Positions 1-5,517 of a DNA stretch of 5,517 bases are shown here, piece by piece. The translations under genes were made by a program, and so were the position numbers. How positions within the stretch are numbered: position 1 is the stretch's first letter; every line of letters starts with the position of its first letter. Under the pieces are notes generated by a model, which did not search any database, was not told the DNA's origin, and was given only the letters and a program-made list of their open reading frames with translations. Source of the DNA: Treponema sp. (lineage in GTDB: Bacteria > Spirochaetota > Spirochaetia > Treponematales > Treponemataceae); NCBI GenBank assembly GCA_016297805.1, contig JAEDFX010000129.1:1-5517 (forward strand). Direction: 5' to 3'.

Positions 1-28
1 TCAATTTTTTATCTTGAATAAATACCTG

Positions 29-94
29 TTAATGCTTCATTAATATTTTCCGAACTGTAGTATGCTACAAAATTATTGTAATAATCTATTTTTT
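29..94. repeat. Cluster of three short inverted repeats ending in a T-run
   Basis: Three perfect small inverted repeats follow each other: TTAATG-CTT-CATTAA (29-43), TGTAG-TATG-CTACA (56-69) and ATTATT-GT-AATAAT (72-85). A run of six T (89-94) follows the last. On the + strand the second and third could fold as adjacent hairpins before the T-run, the arrangement of a weak rho-independent terminator for a gene ending left of the window. The stems are short and AT-rich, so they may equally be protein-binding sites or chance in AT-rich DNA. I see no coding sequence in positions 1-160. Confidence 0.3.
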
Positions 95-124
95 GAGAAC
101 ATATACCTTGTTAATCGTTTAACA
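95..124 (+). promoter_or_regulatory. Putative operator: GAGAACATATAC block plus LacI-type palindrome
   Basis: Positions 109-124 read TGTTAATCGTTTAACA, an imperfect palindrome with seven of eight base pairs matching and a central CG, the usual form of LacI/GalR-family operators. It covers most of the -35 and the start of the spacer, so a bound protein would block RNA polymerase. Just upstream lies GAGAACATATAC (95-106). Both blocks recur in front of the esterase gene (5353-5379, - strand), which argues against chance. The regulator is not encoded in the window. An arabinose/xylose-type repressor or a CcpA-like global regulator are both possible. Confidence 0.55.
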
Positions 125-136
125 TCATTGTAAAAT
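108..136 (+). promoter_or_regulatory. Sigma70-type promoter of the arabinofuranosidase gene
   Basis: The -35 is TTGTTA (108-113) and the -10 is TAAAAT (131-136), with an optimal 17-nt spacer. Transcription would start near position 143. That leaves about 18 nt before the ATG at 161 but only about 6 nt before the ATG at 149, which supports the downstream start. The palindrome at 109-124 overlaps the -35. Confidence 0.6.
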
Positions 137-150
137 GAATATTGTATTAT

Positions 151-154
151 GGAG
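151..154 (+). promoter_or_regulatory. Ribosome binding site that decides the arabinofuranosidase start
   Basis: GGAG lies 6 nt before the ATG at 161. Its first G is also the last base of the alternative ATG at 149, so it cannot serve that codon. No Shine-Dalgarno-like sequence precedes 149. Confidence 0.65.
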
Positions 155-160
155 AATATT

Positions 161-2245
161 ATGGCTGACACAAAACTTCTTTTAACAGATAAGATTGCAC
201 GTAAAATCACACCGGATATGGTTGGATTATTTTTTGAAGATATTAATTTTGCTGCCGATGGCGGACTTTATGCAGAACTTATTGAAAACCGCTCTTTTGA
301 AGCTGTAAAAAGTAAAGGTGAAAATCACAACTACGTACTTAAAGAAGATAACCTTTATGCCTGGTGTTCAACAGAAGGATTAGAAGAAAATCTGGAAATC
401 TCATTTAATCAGCCAATAAGCGAAAAAAATCCACACTATTTACGTTTTACCGCAAAAGCTGACGGCCAAGGCTTTGCAAATAAAGCATACGACGGCATTT
501 CTCTTAAAAAAAGAATGAAATATAAGCTTTCGTTCTACGCTCGCGAAGTAAATTACCCAGAAGGAAATATTCTGGTTTTCATTACAAAAGATGGAAAAAC
601 TTATGCAAAAACAGAAGTAGCTTTCAAAAATGCAACAAATCGTCCTAAAGAATGGATGGATACAATTAATGTTACTTGTGACACAATGGACTGGGCATTT
701 TATGAAGGTGAACTTACTGCCGATTCGGATATTACCGGTAGTAGATTTGAAATTCATCTTTCAAAGGCAGGAAGCATTGAATTTGATTTGATTTCGCTAA
801 TTCCAGAAGATGCTGTTGAAGGTGTATTCCGTAAGGACCTGTTTGAAGCTCTTGCAGCTTTGCATCCAGCATTCCTTCGTTTCCCAGGTGGATGTATTGT
901 TGAAGGTACAAGCCTTATGCGCCGCTACCAGTGGAAAAATACAGTTGGACCTTTAAAAGATAGAAAAATTAATACAAGTCTTTGGGCAGTTCAAGGTGGA
1001 AATGCAATGACAGGTTGGGAACTTCCAGATTCTCATTACATGCAGAGCTACGGAATTGGTTTCTACGAATATTTCTTGCTTTGTGAAAAGCTTTCATCAG
1101 AAAAACGTGTATGTAAACCACTTCCAGTTTTGAACATTGGTGTAGCATGTCAGTTCCGCTCATACGAAACAGTTCCATTTGGTTCAGAGGAATTCCAGCA
1201 GTATGTTCAGGATGCCTTGGACTTAATTGAATTTGCAAACGGGCCTGTAACAAGTAAATGGGGAAAAGTCCGTGCAGATATGGGACACCCTGCAAGCTTT
1301 AATATGGACATGATTGCCATTGGTAATGAACAATGGGAAAGTGGCGCTGTTGATTTGGCACCACGTTACAAGGCATTTGAAAAAGCAATCCACGAAAAAT
1401 ATCCAGAAATGAAATGCATGGGTACAGCAGGTCCTTTCATTAAGCACCCACTCCACTCTGCTGCCTGGGATTTTTATCACAATGAAGCAAAATCAAATAA
1501 AGAATTTGCATACGCTGTAGATGAACACTACTACGTTGCACCACAGTGGCTTTACGACAATGTAACATTATACGATGATTATCCACGTGATATTAATGTA
1601 TTCGCAGGTGAATATGCCGCACACGACGAAAATCTTTCTAACTCTGTAGAAGCTGGCGTAGCCGAAGCCGCAATGATGACTGGAATGGAACGCAACGGCG
1701 ACTTAGTTCGTCTTGCATCTTATGCCCCACTCTTCAACAGAATTGGTCATTCCCAGTGGACACCAGATATGATTTGGTTCGATGCCGATAAAGTTGTTCT
1801 TACTCCAAGTTATTATGTACAGAAAATTTTCTCTGATTTCTCTGGAGATGAAGCTCTTGAATTAAACGGTCAGGAAAAAACACTTAGAGAAAATCAGATT
1901 TATGTTTCTGCTGTAAGATGTAGCAGCTGCGGTAAAAAAATTATCAAACTTGTAAATGGTAACGATGTAGATCAGACTGTTGCGTTGGAAGACAATGGTA
2001 AACCGATTGAAGCTGCAGAAATTACAAAAATGAGTGCAAAATCTGGAAAAGCAAAGGTTGTTGTTGCAACAGATGCTGTGAATCCAAATTCAGGAAACAA
2101 ACCAATTTCATCTGATGTAATGAGTAACCTGGAGTTGTGTCAGAAACGTGCACCGGAAGCCGTTGCATTCACAACTGAAAAGGTTACATTGAACGGAAAA
2201 GTTGTTGTACCTGCTAAGAGTGTAATAGTAGTAACATATATGTAA
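161..2245 (+). CDS. Alpha-L-arabinofuranosidase, GH51 type, apparently cytoplasmic
   Basis: A retaining glycosidase predicted to remove terminal alpha-L-arabinofuranosyl residues from arabinan or arabinoxylan oligosaccharides. From the ATG at 161 the product has 694 residues. The N-terminal GLFFEDINFAADGG segment (about 21-35) and RFPGGC (from Arg240) are typical of the long GH51/COG3534 class. Between them, at about 70-212, is a beta-rich stretch resembling the carbohydrate-binding jelly roll of this class. The acid/base is probably Glu390 in IGNEQW and the nucleophile Glu484 in FAGEYAAH. DEHYY lies between them, and a C-terminal beta domain follows. The N-terminus (MADTKLLLTDK) has no signal peptide, so I infer action on imported oligosaccharides. 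The in-frame ATG at 149 would add four residues but lacks a ribosome site. Transcription is probably from the promoter at 108-136 under the overlapping palindrome. The gene stands alone on its strand and converges with the MATE gene 3 nt away. Family assignment is firm; the exact substrate is not. Confidence 0.92.
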   Translation: MADTKLLLTDKIARKITPDMVGLFFEDINFAADGGLYAELIENRSFEAVKSKGENHNYVLKEDNLYAWCSTEGLEENLEISFNQPISEKNPHYLRFTAKADGQGFANKAYDGISLKKRMKYKLSFYAREVNYPEGNILVFITKDGKTYAKTEVAFKNATNRPKEWMDTINVTCDTMDWAFYEGELTADSDITGSRFEIHLSKAGSIEFDLISLIPEDAVEGVFRKDLFEALAALHPAFLRFPGGCIVEGTSLMRRYQWKNTVGPLKDRKINTSLWAVQGGNAMTGWELPDSHYMQSYGIGFYEYFLLCEKLSSEKRVCKPLPVLNIGVACQFRSYETVPFGSEEFQQYVQDALDLIEFANGPVTSKWGKVRADMGHPASFNMDMIAIGNEQWESGAVDLAPRYKAFEKAIHEKYPEMKCMGTAGPFIKHPLHSAAWDFYHNEAKSNKEFAYAVDEHYYVAPQWLYDNVTLYDDYPRDINVFAGEYAAHDENLSNSVEAGVAEAAMMTGMERNGDLVRLASYAPLFNRIGHSQWTPDMIWFDADKVVLTPSYYVQKIFSDFSGDEALELNGQEKTLRENQIYVSAVRCSSCGKKIIKLVNGNDVDQTVALEDNGKPIEAAEITKMSAKSGKAKVVVATDAVNPNSGNKPISSDVMSNLELCQKRAPEAVAFTTEKVTLNGKVVVPAKSVIVVTYM

Positions 2246-2248
2246 TTA

Positions 2249-3625
2249 CTAGCCTACTAAGGCCTTCTTTTTCCATACACCAGATTTATAGCGGATAAGA
2301 CAAACTACACCTGTAAGTATCCAGGTTAATGCAGTTGTATACCAGATTCCTCTGTACCCCATTGCAATTTCATGTCCAAACAATGAAATAACAGCAATTC
2401 TTGAAAGTATTTGCGAGAACAGGATTCTGCATACAACTTCTGAAATACCATTAATCAAAGCAAAGTTTGCATCTCCACAACCGTTTAAAACAGCTCGTGG
2501 TACATAAATCATGCCAAGTCCGAAATATGCTATAGAAGTTATTCTTAAACCTGCGGCACCAATTCTAATTACTTCACTGTCTTTTACAAACCAGCTTACA
2601 ATCATAGGACTAAAGAATTGGAATAAAGGAAGCATGGCAAGACTGAATATAAAAGCAAAAAGAGTTCCTCTGTGCATACCCTTCTTCACTCTATCAAAAT
2701 CTTTTGCTCCACAGTTCTGACCACTATAAGTTGTTACAGCGGCACCAAGTGAACCATATGGCTGCTGAACGAGCTGTTCAATTCGCATTGAGATTGTATA
2801 AGAAGCCATTACTGTTTCACCAAAAGTATTTACAACTCCCTGTAAAACCATCATAGAAACTGCAATCAAAGCATTCTGTAAGGCAATAGGAACACCAAGC
2901 TTAAATGAATTCAGAATAATCATTCTATGAGGCTGCAATTCTCTTTTAGACAGATGGAAATATGGATTCTTGTAATAAGCATAAATCAAACTGGTAATTG
3001 CACTTACTGCCTGAGAGATAATTGTTGCAAAAGCTACACCAAATACTCCCCAACCGCAGCTCAATACAAATACTAAATCCAGAACAAGATTCACAATGCT
3101 GGAAAGAATCAGAAAATATAAAGGTGTTTTAGAATCTCCCAAAGCTCTTAAAATTGAAGCAACACCATTGTATATAGCTACAAAAATGATTCCGTAACAG
3201 GTTGTACGCATATACACAACAGAATCAGGAAAAATAACATCAGGACATCTGAGAAGCTTTAAAATAAAAGGACAAATCAGACAGCCTACAATAGAAATTA
3301 TTATTGAAACAACTCCAAGTACATAGAAGGAATTGGCGATTGTAGTCTTAACCAGTCGTTCTTCTTTTGCACCAAAATATTGTGCAACAATAATTCCTAT
3401 ACCAATTGCAAGCCCTGAACTTAAGGAGAAAAAGAGAAAGTTCATTGAACCGCAGGTGCCTACAGCCGCAATGGCATTTGCACCTACAAAATTGCCTACA
3501 ACAATGGAATCTACCATGTTGTAAAGCTGCTGAAATACATTACCTATTAATAAAGGTACCGCAAAAGACAAAATGTGTTTTGATGGAGACCCTACGGTCA
3601 TATCTTTAATATTTGAATTTTTCAT
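2249..3625 (-). CDS. MATE-family multidrug/cation efflux transporter
   Basis: An inner-membrane antiporter of the MATE (NorM/DinF, COG0534) family; members exchange Na+ or H+ for cationic drugs or metabolites. The product has 458 residues from the ATG at 3625, the family's usual size, and is hydrophobic throughout, consistent with 12 membrane helices in two similar halves. Visible family signatures include KDMTVGSPSKHIL at the N-terminus, QLYNMVDSIVVGNFVG (about 33-48), RALGDSKTP (about 160-168), GQNCGAKDFDRVKKG (about 302-316) and NGCGDANF (about 381-388). The start is uncertain. ATG 3637 gives four more residues and TTG 3640 one more again; none has a good Shine-Dalgarno. I chose 3625 because relatives usually begin just before the KDMT segment. 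It lies 92 nt downstream of the esterase on the same strand with no convincing terminator between, so read-through is possible. A TATTAT at 3642-3647 (- strand) could be a -10, but I see no good -35. The substrate cannot be told from sequence. Confidence 0.92.
   Translation of the reverse strand: MKNSNIKDMTVGSPSKHILSFAVPLLIGNVFQQLYNMVDSIVVGNFVGANAIAAVGTCGSMNFLFFSLSSGLAIGIGIIVAQYFGAKEERLVKTTIANSFYVLGVVSIIISIVGCLICPFILKLLRCPDVIFPDSVVYMRTTCYGIIFVAIYNGVASILRALGDSKTPLYFLILSSIVNLVLDLVFVLSCGWGVFGVAFATIISQAVSAITSLIYAYYKNPYFHLSKRELQPHRMIILNSFKLGVPIALQNALIAVSMMVLQGVVNTFGETVMASYTISMRIEQLVQQPYGSLGAAVTTYSGQNCGAKDFDRVKKGMHRGTLFAFIFSLAMLPLFQFFSPMIVSWFVKDSEVIRIGAAGLRITSIAYFGLGMIYVPRAVLNGCGDANFALINGISEVVCRILFSQILSRIAVISLFGHEIAMGYRGIWYTTALTWILTGVVCLIRYKSGVWKKKALVG
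2252..2272 (+). terminator. Weak candidate terminator of the arabinofuranosidase gene
   Basis: GCCT (2252-2255), loop ACTA and AGGC (2260-2263) form a 4-bp GC-rich stem, followed by CTTCTTTTT. It starts 7 nt after the + strand stop codon and lies inside the last codons of the convergent MATE gene. The stem is short, so termination may be weak or depend on other factors. On the - strand there is no matching T-run. Confidence 0.3.
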
Positions 3626-3717
3626 ATTAAATACCATCAATATAATACAAAATTCGCAAAAATAAAAATTGTATAAAAAATCACTAATTTATTACATTTA
3701 TCTTTAATGCCTGAACA

Positions 3718-5280
3718 TTACTTCAGCATATGACTTCTTAAGAAGTTTTTGTATTCCTGTGATTCTTCTACTGTTGGAACTGCACCTTCCGATTTGAAAG
3801 TCATTTCACACTTTGTTGCAGCTTCGTAAGGTTTCCATTCAGGCATATCTGTTCCATCAACATCTTTACCATTAGGATTACCTGTTTTAATAAAATTTGC
3901 CCAATAGTTACACATCTGACGAGACAAATCATAATGACGGCCTACCATAGGACGCCAGCATTTTGCAAGAGTTTCAAACCAGAACCACAAATCTACAGAA
4001 TGGAATGTTCCAGGATTATCAGGACCAGGAATATCTGGAGCAAATCGGTAATAGTAGAAATTATTTTTACTTCCACCAGCCTTTCGTGCTTCAAAAACCT
4101 TTTTTACAGTCAATTCAATGCCGCTAAGCTCTGCATATTTATTGTGATTTTCATTAACAGGACGACCGAACATAGAATTCTGAGCCTTACCTGTAACCAC
4201 CTTTGACTGTGGGAAGCTGAGGAATTTTTCAGCATCTTCTCCATAAAGATTCTTAGCTTCTTCTGCCAGACCAGCTTCATCAGCTGCGGCAATATAATTT
4301 AAGAATTCATCCTCCGTATTTCCAGAAATAATTGGAATATCAAGACAATTTCCACTCATAAGGGCTTCTGCAGGAGGCACATCTGTAAATTTACCGTCTA
4401 AAATAGTGAACATTCTCATATGATTACTTACATATTCGTTGTATTTTTGGAACACAAAATCTGCAGAAAGACCACGAGCTTCTTCAAGGCTGCCCGCACC
4501 CATAAATTTAAAGAAGTCTACACCCCAATCTTCCGCCATTTTCAAAGACATTGGATAGCCAATACCAATCTTTTCTTTCATGAAAGGATCCGCTATCAAT
4601 CCACTCATTACAACAGCTTTATGAATCAGGCCTTTATTCTGCTTTGCAGTAATCTGATGAAGTACACTTCCACCACCTGCCGACTGTCCTGCAATTGTAA
4701 CGTTATCTGGGTCACCACCAAAAGCCGCAATATTTTCATGAACCCATTTAAGCCCTGCCTGCTGATCAAGCAAACCAAAATTACCAGGTGCATCTGGTGC
4801 CTCTTTACTGATTTCTGGATGAGCCAAAAATCCAAAAACATTCAGGCGGTAATTTACGGCAACAACAATAATTCCACGACGGGCAAGACGTTCTCCATCA
4901 AATTCCATTTCGGAAGTATAACCCCATTGAAATCCACCTCCAAAAATCCACACAAGAACAGGAAGCTTTTCATCAGCTTTTTTTGCAGGAGTCCAGACAT
5001 TCAAATAAAGATTATCTTCAGAAATTTCTACACCTGAATCCACATGCCATTCTTTACAATAAACATCAGTTCCAAGACCAGGACGATCCTGTACCGAAAG
5101 TGGCCCAAACTGGAAGCAGTCTTTCACCCCTTCCCAAGGCTCACAAGGCTGTGGCGCGCGCCATCTATTCTTTCCAACAGGAGGAGCCGCAAAAGGAATC
5201 CCCTTAAAAGATGTAATTCTAGGATCCGCAGCAGGCAATCCCCGAACCTTTCCATATTTTGTTTCAACTTCTCGTAACAT
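3718..5280 (-). CDS. Type-B carboxylesterase (alpha/beta hydrolase)
   Basis: A serine esterase of the carboxylesterase/para-nitrobenzyl esterase family (COG2272), 520 residues from the ATG at 5280, near the usual family size. It shows the N-terminal FKGIPFAAPPVG and RWRAPQP, the second family signature EDNLYLNVWTPA, and the nucleophile elbow FGGDPDNVTIAGQSAGG with Ser200. The remaining triad members are probably Glu325 in NTEDEF and His427 in GTFHSVD. The oxyanion-hole motif is FGGGF (from Phe113) rather than the commoner HGGGF; Candida rugosa lipase is a known member with Phe there. No signal peptide is visible, so it is probably cytoplasmic. The start is set by GGGAG 5 nt before the ATG; a TTG at 5292 would add four residues but overlaps that site. 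The upstream region shares a two-part block with the arabinofuranosidase promoter, which suggests work on acylated (acetyl or feruloyl) sugars. That substrate is inference; a general or xenobiotic esterase is the alternative. Confidence 0.9.
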   Translation of the reverse strand: MLREVETKYGKVRGLPAADPRITSFKGIPFAAPPVGKNRWRAPQPCEPWEGVKDCFQFGPLSVQDRPGLGTDVYCKEWHVDSGVEISEDNLYLNVWTPAKKADEKLPVLVWIFGGGFQWGYTSEMEFDGERLARRGIIVVAVNYRLNVFGFLAHPEISKEAPDAPGNFGLLDQQAGLKWVHENIAAFGGDPDNVTIAGQSAGGGSVLHQITAKQNKGLIHKAVVMSGLIADPFMKEKIGIGYPMSLKMAEDWGVDFFKFMGAGSLEEARGLSADFVFQKYNEYVSNHMRMFTILDGKFTDVPPAEALMSGNCLDIPIISGNTEDEFLNYIAAADEAGLAEEAKNLYGEDAEKFLSFPQSKVVTGKAQNSMFGRPVNENHNKYAELSGIELTVKKVFEARKAGGSKNNFYYYRFAPDIPGPDNPGTFHSVDLWFWFETLAKCWRPMVGRHYDLSRQMCNYWANFIKTGNPNGKDVDGTDMPEWKPYEAATKCEMTFKSEGAVPTVEESQEYKNFLRSHMLK

Positions 5281-5285
5281 AAAAT

Positions 5286-5290
5286 CTCCC
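5286..5290 (-). promoter_or_regulatory. Ribosome binding site that decides the esterase start
   Basis: On the - strand GGGAG lies 5 nt before the ATG at 5278-5280. It overlaps the G of the TTG at 5290-5292, which therefore is very unlikely to be the start. Confidence 0.65.
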
Positions 5291-5330
5291 AATGATTATT
5301 CTAACTATTAAATTGTATACCTAGAATTTC

Positions 5331-5358
5331 TTTATGAAGTTAGGGATTTTTCTGTAAA
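5331..5358 (-). promoter_or_regulatory. Tentative esterase promoter
   Basis: On the - strand TTTACA (5353-5358) is a good -35 and CATAAA (5331-5336), 16 nt away, a mediocre -10. The -35 lies inside the downstream half of the putative operator (5353-5366). Transcription would begin about 45 nt before the ATG. Other weak -10-like words (TACAAT, TAGAAT) closer to the gene lack a recognisable -35, so the choice is uncertain. Confidence 0.3.
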
Positions 5359-5379
5359 ACGATTAATGTATATGTTCTC
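5353..5379 (-). promoter_or_regulatory. Second copy of the two-part regulatory block, upstream of the esterase
   Basis: Read on the - strand, GAGAACATATAC (5379-5368), one base, then TTAATCGTTTTACA (5366-5353). The first block matches 95-106 in all 12 bases; the second matches 111-124 in 13 of 14. The gap between blocks is 1 nt here and 4 nt at the arabinofuranosidase. The palindrome is poorer here because the left flank is CA rather than TG and the right arm has TTTTA. It faces the esterase just as the first copy faces the arabinofuranosidase. Confidence 0.5.
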
Positions 5380-5383
5380 GTGC

Positions 5384-5413
5384 AAAAATCTGTAAATTTG
5401 CCCTCGGCTACAG
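5384..5413 (-). terminator. Candidate terminator of the phosphorylase gene
   Basis: On the - strand CTGTA (5413-5409) can pair with TACAG (5394-5390). GCC/GGC forms a short inner stem, and A plus five T (5388-5384) follow. The left arm overlaps the phosphorylase's last codon and stop. The structure is imperfect, with an unpaired AAATT on one side. It would separate phosphorylase transcription from the esterase. Confidence 0.4.
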
Positions 5414-5517
5414 CTTCCAGATATCCTTATTATACTGTTCAATAGTTCTATCTGAAGAAAAGAAACCAGCTTTTGCAATATTTACAAGCATTTTCTTTGC
5501 CCATGAGGTTTTATCTG
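5408..5517 (-). CDS. glgP: Glycogen/maltodextrin phosphorylase, C-terminal fragment (cut by window edge)
   Basis: The last 35 codons and TAG stop of a gene that begins beyond the right edge. The readable residues include WAKKMLVNIAKAGFFSSDRT, then IEQYNKDIW and a final KL. The FSSDR(S/T)I...Y...IW pattern marks the C-terminus of GT35 phosphorylases such as E. coli GlgP and MalP, which release glucose-1-phosphate from alpha-1,4-glucans in the cytoplasm using pyridoxal phosphate. The catalytic and cofactor residues are outside the window, so glycogen versus maltodextrin preference cannot be judged, and the symbol is given at family level. It runs in the same direction as the esterase, 127 nt upstream of it, with a candidate terminator and separate promoter elements between, so the two are probably not one operon. 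Confidence 0.85.
   Translation of the reverse strand, partial: DKTSWAKKMLVNIAKAGFFSSDRTIEQYNKDIWKL

Noticed and set aside
1..43. Tail of an upstream gene at the left edge
   Set aside because: All three + strand frames reach stops within the first 43 bases but the few residues are not recognisable, so no gene end can be supported.
440..1480. Three - strand open frames of 85-108 codons opposite the arabinofuranosidase
   Set aside because: They are antisense to clear GH51 coding sequence including catalytic motifs, and show no recognisable protein features.
2405..2425. A partial match (CGAGAACA) to the shared regulatory block inside the MATE gene
   Set aside because: It is eight bases inside coding sequence and lacks the ATATAC and TTAATCG parts, so it is probably chance.
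3626..3717. Possible terminator or promoter between esterase and MATE
   Set aside because: Only 4-bp AT-only stems before T-runs are visible and the TATTAT at 3642-3647 lacks a proper -35, so I list neither as a feature.
4420..5037. A 205-codon open frame on the + strand opposite the esterase
   Set aside because: It lies wholly antisense to a strongly supported esterase, has no family signature or ribosome site that I recognise, and its composition looks like a translated shadow.
4586..5232. Repeated word GGATCCGC in the esterase gene
   Set aside because: Two copies of an 8-base word at unrelated codons; no larger repeat surrounds them.

Overview
This is an AT-rich window of accessory carbohydrate metabolism. 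It holds three complete genes and the 3' end of a fourth. On the + strand is a GH51-type alpha-L-arabinofuranosidase. On the - strand, read from right to left, are the last codons of a glycogen/maltodextrin phosphorylase, a type-B carboxylesterase and a MATE-family efflux transporter. I see no tRNA, rRNA, CRISPR array, insertion sequence or integrase.

Layout: positions 1-160 hold a leader with three small inverted repeats, a good sigma70-type promoter (TTGTTA, 17 nt, TAAAAT) and a LacI-family-like palindrome over the -35. The arabinofuranosidase follows (161-2245). Its stop codon is 3 nt from the stop of the convergent MATE gene (2249-3625, - strand). A 92-nt AT-rich gap separates MATE from the esterase (3718-5280, - strand). 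The 127-nt gap upstream of the esterase (5281-5407) carries a candidate terminator for the phosphorylase and a near-copy of the regulatory block found in front of the arabinofuranosidase.

The most interesting signal is that shared block. A 12-base word, GAGAACATATAC, followed by TTAATCGTTT, lies upstream of both the arabinofuranosidase and the esterase, about 5.3 kb apart and in the same orientation relative to each gene. This suggests the two enzymes form one regulon. Neither has a visible signal peptide, so I infer that they work in the cytoplasm on imported decorated oligosaccharides: the arabinofuranosidase removes arabinose and the esterase removes acyl groups, for example from arabinoxylan fragments. 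The phosphorylase is general storage/maltodextrin metabolism. The MATE pump has no evident metabolic link and may simply be read through from the esterase.

Organism: low G+C, clear GGAG-type ribosome sites and plant-glycan and glycogen enzymes point to an anaerobic gut or rumen bacterium. A carbohydrate-using Treponema-like spirochaete or a low-GC Firmicute would both fit. This is an impression from protein style, not a placement. I do not see a novel multi-gene system; the genes belong to known families, and the novelty, if any, lies in their shared control.
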